In this document: positions 1 to 11,104 of the stretch, piece by piece | Layout of the letters: each line of letters begins with the position of its first letter | Position numbering within the stretch: position 1 is the first letter of the stretch | Origin: Diploscapter coronatus | Lineage: Eukaryota > Nematoda > Chromadorea > Rhabditida > Rhabditidae | Assembly (NCBI GenBank): GCA_964036155.1 | Contig: OZ038423.1 | Span: 20,289,249-20,353,248 of the forward strand | DNA length: 64,000 nucleotides | Direction: 5' to 3' | Notes under the pieces: model-generated | Told to the model about the DNA's origin: nothing | Seen by the model: the letters and a program-made list of their open reading frames with translations, nothing else | The model's database searches: none | Made by a program: the position numbers and the translations under genes

Positions 1-109
1 TTCACAAATCTGATAGGTTCATTTTTAACTTTTTCTCACAACACGAACTTATATTTTGAATTCGATGAATTTTAAATTCATTTTTCTCCTCTAACATCAC
101 CAAATTCAG

Positions 110-3100
110 GCTGCTCTCTCCCTGTCGGATGGCTCGTTCGAGCGCGCAGCTGTTCTGTTCAATTGCGGAGCCTTGATGAGTCAAATCGCCGCAACGCAGC
201 CGATGCTCACGGACGAAGAGATCAAAACCAGTGCAAAGCTATTCCAACAGGTTTTCTTGTATTACCATTCCTTCTCATTTGAGAGTCTTCATGCAGAGTT
301 CTGGAGTGTTCGTGAAGCTGCGCGACTCGATCCTGGGAATGGTTCAACAGGAGCCGACCCCCGATCTGATGCCCGACACTCTCGCTGCTCTCTCGGCCCT
401 CATGCTCGCTCAGGCTCAGGAGACCATCTACATCAAGGGACATAAAGGTACATTTTGGGGGCATACATTGTTGCGCGCAACGACCGTTCCCTATTTTAGA
501 ATATCATCAAATTTTCTAAATTCATCATCTAGCGTGTAATTGAAGGTTTTCTTATTGGAGGAAATGAAAATTAATAAAAAAAAGGTTATATAAAAAGGAT
601 AGCAAAATCTAATCATTCTCCAGAACGGAGGATCATATTGCTCTGCTCTAATTTTTATTCAATTCTCCTGAACTGTTCCCTCAATAAGATTAGATTTGTT
701 TCAGACAAGATGAAGCCTGCTTCGCTGACGAAAATCGCTGCTCAAGTGGCAGATTTCTATGCGGAGGCTCACAAATCCATGACGAAGGACATCGTGAAGT
801 CTATTTGGGACAAGGTAGTCTCATAGGATATTTGGCATGAATAATTGTTGAATTGAGGAGTGGCTGAACACGGTGAACGGGAAGACGATGCTGTACCAGG
901 CGGTGGCGCAATTCCACCAGTCGGAAGTGAATGGGGAGGCGAGGGAGATTGGCGAGCAGCTGTCCAGACTGACCGAGGCACAGAGACTCACAGAGACTGC
1001 ACTCAAGTACCTGCCTTCTTCCCCCTACTTCACGGAGCAGCAGAACAACATCAACAAGGCATTCACCACTGCCAAGAAGGACAACGATTTCATTGTGAGT
1101 TATCTAGCTTAACCTTGCAGTTTTTCGACCCACGGTTATTAATTTATGGAGCAAGATGGTGTTCTTTCAAAGGATGAAAAATACTCACTTTTCCCTATTT
1201 CACGATGAATTACTATCAGATACATAGATGCGTTTTATGTTTCGCCATTTTCGAAGTCCCAAGTCGGATTCGGTTGTCTTCTTGGAAATCTAATTTGTTC
1301 TTTCAAAAACATTGAAAACTCAACAAACCTGATGCTCGAACTGACCAAGCTTTCAAATAACTATTTAGCTTTGTCAGGCAGATAAGATTGAATTTCAGTA
1401 CCATGAACGCGTGGCAGATTTCCGTTCTCTGCCCGCTCTGCCCAAGGCAGCTCTCGTCAAACCGACTCCTGTGGCTCATCCAATGTCCCCAAGATACAAA
1501 GGTGCTTTATCGTCTTCTTCTGTCTAAATCCCTATGCTTGATTGCAGACATGTTCGTTTCTCTGGTGCCTATCCAGGTGCACAATGCAATGCTGTCCTAC
1601 GATGGAAGGAAGGCAGAGCTCGTCAACATGGAGACTGGCAGACTCAGGGAGCACACTCAGCTCATGAATGGGTCAGTTTGAATGTGTATGGCTCAAAGAA
1701 AACTATCTAGTCGGCGCTTTTCCAATTTCAATTTCTCTATCAGTTCATAAATTGCTTTGGTTAGAAAAAAGCATCTTTCGATAACTAAAAGTGTCGCTAT
1801 TGCATTATGGATTTAGAATATTTCCAAAAATGTCCTGATATCATCTACAACTTGAATATGACTATGCTAGTGCTCATCTTTATAACTCGTGTACAAACTC
1901 TTTCATCGCTTTAACTTCAGAATCCTGGCTTCTTTGAATTTGCCAGCCGCGTTGGACGACGTGACTTCGACAGAGACACTGCCGGAATCGATGAAGCAGA
2001 AATCTGCCAAATTGAAACAGGCGGGCGGCTATGCCGAGATACAGAGGATGTTCACCGAAATGCCCACTCTCTACAAGAGGAATGAAGAGATCCTCGATGA
2101 GGTTGATTTTCTAGCATAATTTATTATCTCGCAAAGATAAGCGGAGTTTTCTCCTTACCCAAATGAGCAAGAATGCACATGTGCATCTAGGTTCAAAGAA
2201 AATGGTTAGAAAGAATACATTGTAATAAACTTTATTTCTTCTATTTCCTTTTATAAGGAGATGAGATTTCTTTTTGGGTGATTACAAATTAAAAGAAGGA
2301 TTTCAGACGAATCGCGTTCTGACAGAAGAGAAGAACAGCGACGACAATTTGAGAAATCAGTTTGTGGGCAAATGGAATCGCATGTCCAGTGAACAGCTCA
2401 CTGGGCCTCTTGTGCAGGTAATTTCTTGAATTGATATTTAAAATGTTACTTCTTCGTATAAATCATTCGTTTTGAAAATTATTGGTTTCTTGACAAAGTA
2501 TTCCAATAAATCATCCAAGCTCGTATCTCATCTAATTCGTTTTTAGGAAATTGGCAAATATCGTGGAATCCTGCACACTGCATCGAATGCAGATAAAATG
2601 GTCCGCGACAAATTCGAAGCGAATCGCCAGGGAATCGAGCTGCTCAGCAAAAATGAGGTACGGTCATTATTTTTTTACTCTACAACAAGAATGTTGCACA
2701 CATTTTGTATTCTTTTTCTCCCATGCTCCATCCTTCCCTTTTCTTCGTCTGCTGAGATGCTATTCTACTCTGGAAGATAGCATACGCTCTCGCAGATACG
2801 AGAAAGAAAAAGAGCGAGTAAAAGAAATCGCTTGAGAAGCGAAAGGCGGGACTCGTACAAAAGCGAGCTGCAAAGAGTGCAATATTCTTGTTGTGGCGTG
2901 AAAATAATAGTTATCTGAAAACGAAATATGTTTTTTTCTTTCTTTAATTTAGTCATTTCCTACTCTATCATTCTTATTCAATAATTTTCTGAATTTAAAA
3001 TTATTTTAGAAAACAATGAATGAACCTTTCGATTTTTATTTGGAAAGATGACCTGCATAATTCAGGTCGATTTGCGCAATTCTATCCCCAATCAGCAGGC

Positions 3101-5166
3101 GCATGCAACCGGCGGAGCATCTGAAGCAGTGACCAAACTGAAGGAGCTCATGAATGACGTGCAGCAGATCAAGGTCGAGAGGGAGAAGATCGAGAAGGTA
3201 CGTAAATATTTTAACTCGTTTGCTCGAATATCTTGGAAAGTCAATAACACAACGAATAGAGGAATTTCTAACATTTTCAATTTCCGCAAAATGGAAAACG
3301 CAACACTTTCATTTTTATTCTAACTAAAAATTGTTGAAACCATATATTGCAGGATCTGAAGAACGTGAACTGCGACATCGCGAACGACTTCCTGAAGGCG
3401 ATGACGGAGAGCCAGCTGATCAACGAGGAGCACATCTCCAAGGAGAAGATCAACCAGCTGTACGGGCCGCTCAAGCAGCAGGTCGCTAACTCCATCAAGA
3501 GACAGGAAGAAGTCCTCGAGGAAGTCCAGGTTGGGAGATAATGTGTTGAGTAACCACCAAGTAGTTACGAATGAGAATTGCAGAAATGGAACAACGTGTT
3601 CGCTCGAGAGAAGTCGGGCACTTCGAGTGGCGCAGAGAGGGAGAGGGTCCTCAAGATGCTCGCCACCGCTGCTGACGCTTTCACTGAACTGAAGGCCAAT
3701 TTGGACGAAGGAGCTAAGGTATGGAAATTTGAAAATCGTTATCAGGATCAAAACTTTCGGCTAATTTCTCAATTGCTATACATTTTCGAGTGAAGACATT
3801 TTCACACTAGATTTTCATTACAAATTTTACAATTTATTCGTTTCTTTTTTCGAAAGTGATTTGATAAAATTTTGTAGTATCGTGCTCGCCGTTAGTATTC
3901 GGCGCTGAAAAGGGCGCACTCCAACGCTAAAACTTCTGCTCCAATCGAAAACGAGAGCTCTGTCTCCTTTTCTTCTTTCTCCCTTTTGATAAATGAAAGA
4001 AAAGGCTACACTCCCATTTTTAATGGAGCAGAGTTGTATGTTTAGAGCGCGCCTATTTCGACGCCGGACATTAGCGACGAGCACAATAGATCATGTTACT
4101 TCAATATTGTTCACTTTTAGTTCTACAACGATCTGACTCCAATCTTGGTTCGCCTGCAGCAGAAAGTCAGCGATTTTGCGTTTGCTCGTCAGACCGAGAA
4201 GGAAGACTTGATGAGGCAGCTCCAGCAGAACATCGTTTCTGGAGGTCAGCAACCCTTCTTTCAGTTCGAATTCACTCGTTTGCATAAAGAAAATCTTTAA
4301 TGATTTTTGCACTAATTACCCAATTGTATAATAGTCATCCATTTGAAAACTCTTCTTTACCGAAAGTTCATTAACCAGTCGTCATATAATGATAGCAAAC
4401 CTTAATAACTCATATTTTAACTAAGAATTGAGCTCATCCCATATTTCAATGTAGTTAACACAATCTAGGCGGTTCGTCGAACTCGGGCTCTTCTCCCGGA
4501 GGCTCGGCCGGCCAGGCCCCGCGTGCTCCACCGGTATAACTCCGTTCGTTGTTATAAACTGATTAATTCCGAAACTTGCAGCCCCGCCCGCCTCCTCCAT
4601 CGAATTCCGTCGAGGCCCCGATTCCTCCTCCTCGCATGCAGCAAGGTTCGCAAGGTAGTAGAATAGAGATTCTAACCAATCGAAATTTTTGACGATGCCC
4701 ACAATCTTCTCAAATATGATGCAAATCATTTTCCATAATAAGAAGAAGTCGTAGCGATAAAATCCAAAGTTATGAATAAATTCTTTCTTGATGGCCACCA
4801 CCAGTAGTCGTCAAAAGTTCTACTAATCCAGTCAATTCCATGTTACACATGAATTTCATTCATTCATTAAAAAAAATAACTTCAGCGATCCCGGGTCAAG
4901 TGAATTTCCCGCCTCAGGCTCAACAGCAGCAGCAGGTTCCTTACCCATTCTCCCCTTACGGTCAGCCCCAGCCCTTCCAGCCCAACTTCTTCCCAAGCCA
5001 GGCCAACCCCTACCCAACCTATCCGGGCGCATTCGGAGCCTACTCAGCCTTCCAGCAGCCGCCTCCCAACTACTCGGCCTTTTCCGGCTTTCCTCCCAAC
5101 CCACAGGCTCCTCAAGCTCCCCAAGCTCCTCACCCGAACACCAACAACCCATTCTATCAGAACTGA
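110..5166 (+). CDS. ALIX: ALIX / PDCD6IP (Bro1-V-PRR ESCRT adaptor), 5' end missing
   Basis: ESCRT-associated adaptor that binds ESCRT-III through its Bro1 domain and works in endosomal sorting, membrane repair and abscission. Sixteen exons are readable: 110-250, 297-447, 705-814, 858-1094, 1399-1501, 1548-1671, 1921-2101, 2307-2417, 2547-2657, 3066-3197, 3353-3529, 3584-3718, 4121-4244, 4469-4533, 4582-4654, 4886-5166. All have GT-AG introns and matching phases and give 751 codons ending in TGA. The product starts inside Bro1 ([18 protein letters not shown]), with the family string AKKDNDFI at the end of exon 858-1094. It continues through the V domain ([17 protein letters not shown]-like [16 protein letters not shown]) into a Pro/Tyr/Gln-rich tail ending NPFYQN. 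Vertebrate ALIX is about 868 aa, so roughly 115 N-terminal residues lie outside the window. I see no P(T/S)AP motif in the tail, so TSG101 binding through that motif is not supported. Family assignment is secure. Confidence 0.96.
2682..2894. mobile_element. Foldback/MITE-like element in an ALIX intron
   Basis: A 213-bp stretch in the ALIX intron 2658-3065 is bounded by inverted ends: ACAACAAGAATGTTGCAC at 2682 and its complement with one mismatch ending at 2894. No open frame of interest lies inside. This is the layout of a non-autonomous DNA element. I could not define a target-site duplication, so the superfamily is open. Confidence 0.6.
3878..4088. mobile_element. Foldback/MITE-like element in an ALIX intron
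   Basis: A 211-bp palindromic element fills most of the ALIX intron 3719-4120. The left arm starts TATCGTGCTCGCCGTTAGTA; the complement of the right arm starts TATTGTGCTCGTCGCTAATG. The arms keep pairing inward for about 70 bp with roughly 75-80% identity. It is coding-free. Its arms differ from those of the element at 2682-2894, so the two ALIX introns carry different families. Confidence 0.65.
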
Positions 5167-5625
5167 GCTATTCCCCTATTCCCACAGAGGTGTGTCGTTT
5201 TGTTTCGATGTTCACTTTTACCTCCCAAGTTATCATCTATTCCAATTCCAAATTAGGTGTATCATCTTTTCTTCGGATTTCTATTTTTATTTTATCCATC
5301 TAGACATAGCTGTATTTTATTTTTCATTATGCCTGACAGTTTTGTGACGCTCATCAAAGAGTAGATAGGATAGTCTATGAAAATTTCTATTTTACTCGGT
5401 TCAAATTGTTTTATTCCCCTCCTATTTTGTTCTTTTCCTAACCCGTGAACTTGTATACTTCCCTATTCAGTCTGATCAACTCAATGAACTGCGCTATTTT
5501 GTATTCCCATACGTGTTTTTTTAATTATTCATACACAAATTATTTTATTATTCCATCGTTTTATCTACTCGAAATCGCGAATGTGTCGCTAGTTGGATGA
5601 CCATTTCGTCATTGAAATGTAAACA

Positions 5626-5631
5626 AATAAA
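5626..5631 (+). terminator. ALIX polyadenylation signal
   Basis: AATAAA about 460 nt after the ALIX stop codon, in an AT-rich 3' UTR with no other features, close to where the inverted repeat begins. It is the most likely cleavage signal for ALIX. Confidence 0.6.
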
Positions 5632-5932
5632 GTCTTATAACAAAAATCCATGTATTTTTTTCTTCTAAGGGCCATTCCGCAAGTAACTGTAACAAGGATT
5701 CGGACAATTGCAAAAGTGTTGGATCCTTTTTTGTGAACGGTTATTCCATCTTATCTTTCATTTTTGCCTTCCTATAACCATTTCTTCTATTTTCTATCCT
5801 AGGATCGATTTTTCAGCGTCTTTATTGGATGTCTTCGAAAGTTCCCGTATCATGTGCATTGAAATTAAATAATTATTTCATATTTATTGAATAAAATTTC
5901 AATATGAAATCTGAGATTCTTATAATCAAGCT

Positions 5933-8369
5933 TTATTTTATGTTAATTTTTCCGACTTCATGCCATTTGTTCGTTTGTGAATTGTATTCTTCAATGGCAT
6001 TACAGAAGTTTATCGGCCAGTATAAACCATCACTTCTTTTTTCAGTATCTTGAAATCTAAGTTAACAAATATTTCGTATAAAGATATGCAAAATCTCAAC
6101 TCACCCTCCGATTGCATACAATTTCCCGTTAACGACAATGAGCGAATGACCATATCTTGCACATTTCATATCAGCAATTCGAGAAATTCGACTATCAACT
6201 GGAGCTGAGAGGTCGAAATATAGACAGGATTTGAATACACCAAAATCATAACTAAATACATAATTATACATTATTTATCATACAAAATTAACGACTAGTA
6301 TCCTCCAGTTATGTAAATTCTCCCATTTAACGATGCAACTCTGGAATAAATTCGTATTTGTGGAATCTCTCCAATCCCAATCCATTCTCGTTCGTTGTCC
6401 GATAATCGATATATTCTTTTAATATTCCTTTTTCCAATAATAACTGAATATCCATAATTACAATAATGAATATGTTATAATATGACCGTATAAAATTCCA
6501 TCGCATGTTATTGCTTGAGCAAGTCTAATTGGAAAAGGAAAAGCAGGTCCTGTTTGCCATGTTCCATCTATTAAAACCTGAATTAATTATTTCGTGGACT
6601 TTCATTCCACCCTCTTACATCCACACGATTCGTATCTTTCCTTGTTTTAGGATCCTTTCCACCCAAATAATACAATTTGTTCTTGAAATAAGCCACAGTT
6701 GCACCAAAACGCCATTCAGGAGGATCTGGGCCTGTAATATTCTTTGAATCGATCATTCATGGATTTGTTGAATAGACCTCTTGAAATTTGTCGAGTATTC
6801 AAGTCATATATTTCAAATGTATGTCCGTCAATTCCAAAAATCTGAAACCTAAGAAATTATTTAAAATAACGAACATAAGAGTTTACTTTATTCTGTGTAG
6901 TCGCTACTTCATATGGCTCATAACAATTATGGAATTTTGTAACCTCTTTTATTGAGCAGGTAGGTAAATTGAACAAGCCTATTCTTCCTTCACGTTTATC
7001 GTTATTTTGATAACAAACTAAATTATTATAAATCATTTTAAAGTCTCTTACTTAGCTTCCAATATAATTTCTTACAATAAAATAAAATGTTATGCAAATT
7101 AAAATTTTCGGCTTTATGCCATTTATTCGTTTGTGGATCGTATTCCTCGATTGAATTGCAAAAGCTTTCCGTAAAAACTCTTTGAGATCTAAGTTAACAA
7201 ATATTTGGTATAAAGATATGCAAAATCTCAACTCACCCTCCGATTGCATACAATTTCCCGTTAGTGACAATGAGTGAATGATTCCATCTTTCATAATTCA
7301 TATCAGCGATTCGAGAAATTTGACTATCAACTGGAGCTGAGGGATCGAAACACAGACAGGATTTTAATACTCCATCATCAACACTAAATATATAGTGATA
7401 CATTATTTATCATACAAAATTAAACGACTTCGATCCTCCAGTTATGTAAATTCTTCCATTTAGCGATGCAATTCCGAAACCACTTCGTTTTTCTGGAATC
7501 TCTTCGATTTCAATCCATTCCCGTTCATCGTCTGATAATCGATATATCTTATTACTACTAAGTCCATTAATAACTGAATATTCATAGTTACAATAATGAA
7601 TATTCTATAATGTGACCGTATAAAATTTCATCGCATATTATTGTTTGAGAAAAATTAATTGGAACAGGAAAAGCAGGTCCTGTTTCCCATTTTCCATCTA
7701 TTAAAACCTGAATAAATTATTGCATGGACTTTCATTCGGTCTTTTTACATCCACACGGTCTGTCGTTATTAGCGTTCCAAGAATGTATCCACCCAAATAA
7801 TATAATTTGTTTTTGAAATAAGCCACAGATGCATATTCACGCCATTCAGGAGGATTTGGACCTGTAAAATTCTTTGAATCGATCATTCATGGATTTGTTG
7901 AGCAGACCTTTTGAAATTTGTCGGGTATTCAAGTCATATATTTCAACTGATTTAGCGCCGATAAAGTTATTAATTCCGAAAATCTGAAGCCCAAGAAATT
8001 ATTCAAAATAACGAGCATAAAGAATTTGCCTTATTCTGTGTAGTTGCTACTTCATATGGCCTATACCAATTGTCGAATTTTGCAATCTGTTTAATAGAAT
8101 TAGTATGCGAATCAAACAGACAAATTCTTCCTTCTTTGATATTATTATTGTTTTTATAAGGCACAAATACTAAAATGAATTTTCGCTCATATAAGAAATA
8201 TTCTCCTACGATAGAATAAAGTTCTCCTATCGAGCACGAGCGCTATCGGCAGATATTTCTTGATTATTCGCATCATTCGCTTGTTAGTCCAGGCCAATTG
8301 TCCCAGGTCTTTGAATTCGGGATATTGGCAGACCAGCAGTATAATTTCGACCGGTAAATTGGCTAGCAT
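5933..8369 (-). CDS. F-box / double-kelch protein (in-frame fusion of two tandem units)
   Basis: Fifteen exons read from 8369 downwards: 8210-8369, 8030-8169, 7908-7983, 7749-7861, 7617-7707, 7429-7573, 7237-7383, 7076-7188, 6887-7017, 6778-6841, 6619-6731, 6487-6577, 6296-6443, 6105-6251, 5933-6056. They total 1803 nt, 600 aa plus stop. Exon 1 encodes an F-box (LPVEIILLVCQYPEF...DLGQLAWTNKRM), suggesting a substrate receptor of an SCF ubiquitin ligase. Two full sets of kelch exons follow, with LYYLGG, IYITGG and LYAIGG blades and the N-K-W motif that closes a blade. The eighth exon runs from the last kelch exon of unit 1 into the remnant of exon 1 of unit 2. It uses that remnant's old donor (TTTTATT/GTAAG), in the same phase as the intact copy on the other arm. 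The second F-box is lost. Intron 8029-7984 has a GC donor. Start chosen at the first ATG before the F-box; an upstream 7-codon uORF begins at ATGGTGATTGTT. Confidence 0.85.
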
Positions 8370-8810
8370 CTTTGTTAAGTCGTTGTTAAGAGACCTGAAC
8401 AATCACCATCGTATTATTCCGAAATGGAAATAGTAGAAGAGTATTGATTGAATGAGAAAGTCTGCGATTAATGAGTTTAAAATTGATCTTTGAAGAAAGG
8501 AGAAGGAGAACGAAACTATTAAATTGATGCTTCGCAACTTTTATCAGACTAAAAATCAATTCCTAAACATGGTTTATCATTTAAGTGTGTATTTTCGTCG
8601 TTTATAATCGAAAAGCAAATATACGGAGTTTTATTTCAGCACCCATCTTCAAGTTTTAGGAATCGATTTTTAGTCTGATAAAAGTTTCGAAGCACCAATT
8701 TAGTAGTTTCATTCTCTTTTCTTCAATAACCAATTTCAAACTCATTCAATCAATACTCTTCTACTATTTCCATTTCGAAATAATACTATGGTGATTGTTT
8801 AGGTCTCTTA
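8370..8810. promoter_or_regulatory. Shared head-to-head promoter region of the F-box/kelch genes
   Basis: The 441 bp between the two start codons form the centre of the inverted duplication. Both flanks carry the same upstream sequence in mirror image, including ATGGTGATTGTT(C/T)AG just before each coding start, which gives each transcript a very short uORF. The unique spacer is about 8571-8650. No clear TATA box was found. Divergent transcription is inferred from orientation only. Confidence 0.5.
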
Positions 8811-10084
8811 ATGAAGATGTTAGCCAATTTTCCAGTCGAAATTATATTGCTGATCTGTGAATATCCCGAATTCAAAGATCTGGTACAATTGGCCCGGACT
8901 AACAATCGAATGATGCAAATAATCAAGAAACATCTGCCGATAGTGCTCAAAGGGAAAATCTTATTCTATCGTAAGAAATAATGTTGAAAGCTAAGTAAGA
9001 GACTTTGAAACTATTTGTAATAATTTAGTTCATTATCAAAATAATGGTAAAGAGGAAGGAAAAATAAGCTTGTTCGATTCATTTGCCTGCTCAGTTGAAG
9101 AGATTGCAAAACTCAACAATCAGTATGCACTATATCAAGTAGCAACTACAAAGGATAAAGTAAATTTACTATGTTCGTTATTTTCAATAATTTCTTAGAT
9201 TTCAGATTTTTGGAATTGATAACAAAGAGAAATTATTTGAAATATATGACTTGGATACTCGACAAATTTCAAGAGGTCTTACGAACAAATCCATGAATGA
9301 CCGATTCAAAGAATTTTACAGGGCCAGATCCTCCTGAACGGCGTAATGGTGCATCCATCGCTTATTTTAAAGACAAATTGTATTATTTGGGTGGATACTA
9401 TACTAAAACATGGACAGATACGAATCGCGTTGATGTAAGAAGATCGAATGAAAGTCCATGCAATAATTAATTCAGGTTTTAATAGATGGAAAATGGCAAA
9501 CAGGACCTGCTTATCCTTTTTCAATTTATCTTGTTCAGACAATAACATGCGATGGAATTTTATACGGTCACATTATAGCATATTCATTATTGTAATCATG
9601 GATATTCAGTTATTGATGGATGTGATAGTGGAAAGATATATCGATTATCAGACGATGAACGAGAATGGATTGAAGTAGGAGAGATTCCAGAAAGACTAGG
9701 CTTATTCGGAGTTGCATCGCTAAATGGAAGAATTTACATAACTGGAGGATCGAAGTCATTAATTTTGTATCATAAATAATGTATCATTATATATTTAGTT
9801 ATCCCAATACATTGAAATCCTGTCTGTGTTTCGATCCCTCAGCTCCAGTTGACAGTCGAATTTCTCCAATCGCTAATATGAACTATGCAAGATATCATCA
9901 TTCGCTCATTGTCGCTAACGGGAAATTGTATGCAATAGGAGGGTGAGCTGAGATTTTGGATATCTTTATACCAAATATTTGTTAACTTAGATTTCAAAAA
10001 CTGGAATTTGAAGATTTTTGTAATTCAATCGAGGAATACGATCCACAAACGAATAAATGGCGTGAAGTCGGAAAAATAGAATAA
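8811..10084 (+). CDS. F-box / kelch protein (single unit)
   Basis: Eight exons: 8811-8970, 9029-9159, 9206-9275, 9322-9434, 9476-9566, 9610-9754, 9799-9942, 9991-10084. They total 948 nt, 315 aa. Exon 1 is the F-box (FPVEIILLICEYPEF...DLVQLARTNNRM), expected to contact SKP1. The rest is kelch-like: KLYYLGG at the start of one blade, RIYITGG, KLYAIGG, and NSIEEYDPQTNKW near the C-terminus, for a propeller that would bind a ubiquitylation substrate. Several introns are only 43-46 nt. The exon phases are identical to the fused gene on the opposite arm, and this copy serves as the reference for it. AATAAA occurs right at and after the stop. The substrate is unknown. It is not a recognisable orthologue of a named vertebrate F-box protein. 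Confidence 0.85.
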
Positions 10085-10173
10085 AATAAAGCTTGGTTAT
10101 AATAATCTCAGATTTCATATTGAAATTTTATTCAATAAATATGAAATAATTATTTAATTTCAATGCACATGAA

Positions 10174-11057
10174 ACAGACAACTTGAATGTATCCAAAAGT
10201 AACAAGGGGAAATTGTAATTGAAATAAATATTCCTTTTAATCAGGGTTGTACGAACTGAACTTTAAACTGTCCGGAAGTTCAGTTCAATTTTTTCGAACT
10301 TCAAACAGTCCTGATCCTGTCATTCACTCTCCATTATCTGCGACAATGTCATTACCAGAAAATTAAATTTTTTGTTTTTAATGCAGTCGAATAACTTCAA
10401 GAAAAATAATAAATAATTGATAGCATATCGAAAATTGATCAACTTATGTTAACACACACCTCGAAAATATTTACTCTGAAGTGAGTTATTCCAGAAAAAT
10501 CGAAAAAATCTTTTCGGAATATAGCAGTTGAAGGACAATAATTCATTTTTGCTTCCTAGAGTACCGCGCTACCACTTTACCATGGTACTAATATGAGTCC
10601 ATGGTATACACCCATATGAGTTTGGTTCGGATTCAAGGGACTTTTGCAATTGTCCGACCGCTCTTTATATTTTATTCTGGTTGCTCAAAGTGCGTCTTAA
10701 GCTTCGCCCCTTTGCAGAACTTCGATTTTGTTAGAAGTGTGATAGTTATAGCTTCAAAGATGGGAAAGAAGCACCCTTCAAACCCAAAATATGAATCTAG
10801 AATTGATCTGATCATTGATGCTACACGATTGAATGAAAAACCCCCTGGAAATGTAGACTCGAATTGTGGATTGGAGTCGGCAAATGATTCGGTTGAAAAA
10901 ACAAAACAAAAGAGCAGTGAGCAGGCTGGATTTCCCCCTTCTGCTTGTTGACAGCTCTACGGCTCCTCGGCTCTGAACACAGACGCGAACAGTTTGACAG
11001 GAGCCGAGAAGACTAGGGGGATTGCGCACTGCTTGCCTTGGGTAGAGAGGAGAGATC
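10174..11057. other. Intergenic, upstream of the glycine-rich gene
   Basis: No convincing gene. At 10253-10286 there is a short perfect hairpin (GAACTGAACTT, 12-nt loop, then its complement), followed by a related copy of the motif. An open frame at 10601-10951 gives a low-complexity product with no recognisable domain and overlaps what should be promoter DNA, so it is not called. Confidence 0.4.
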
Positions 11058-11064
11058 TATAAAA
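11058..11064 (+). promoter_or_regulatory. TATA box of the glycine-rich gene
   Basis: TATAAAA lies 47 bp before the ATG at 11105, leaving room for a start site near 11088 and a 5' UTR of about 15-20 nt. Most other genes in the window lack such a box, so this one probably has strong regulated expression. Confidence 0.7.
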
Positions 11065-11104
11065 GCTGCTGAGGTGTGGCAGAAAGCCATCCACAACATC
11101 GCAC

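Larger units (their letters stand above)
5850..10173. repeat. Large inverted duplication carrying F-box/kelch genes
   Basis: The sequence from about 5850 to 8570 is present again in inverted orientation from about 8650 to 10173. The outer ends match: TCATGTGCATTGAAATTAA near 5850 and its complement near 10173. The inner ends match through the promoter region, with AAAGTTTTATCAGACTAAAA-type sequence on both sides of an ~80-bp spacer. Identity is high but not perfect and includes introns and 3' UTRs. The left arm holds one and a half extra gene units in tandem (about 2.4 kb of coding span against 1.3 kb), so the arms are unequal. It looks like a segmental inverted duplication followed by unequal tandem duplication on the left. 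Confidence 0.88.

Noticed and set aside
3320..3751. 143-aa open frame on the minus strand
   Set aside because: It is the antisense shadow of two ALIX exons (3353-3529 and 3584-3718), whose G/C-ending codons open the opposite frame.
5933..7017. Left-most kelch unit as a separate gene or pseudogene
   Set aside because: It has no own F-box exon or start, every exon is open, and the upstream exon splices into it in phase, so a fused gene is the better model.
10601..10951. 116-aa plus-strand frame upstream of the glycine-rich gene
   Set aside because: No domain, low-complexity composition and position in the promoter of the TATA-driven gene.
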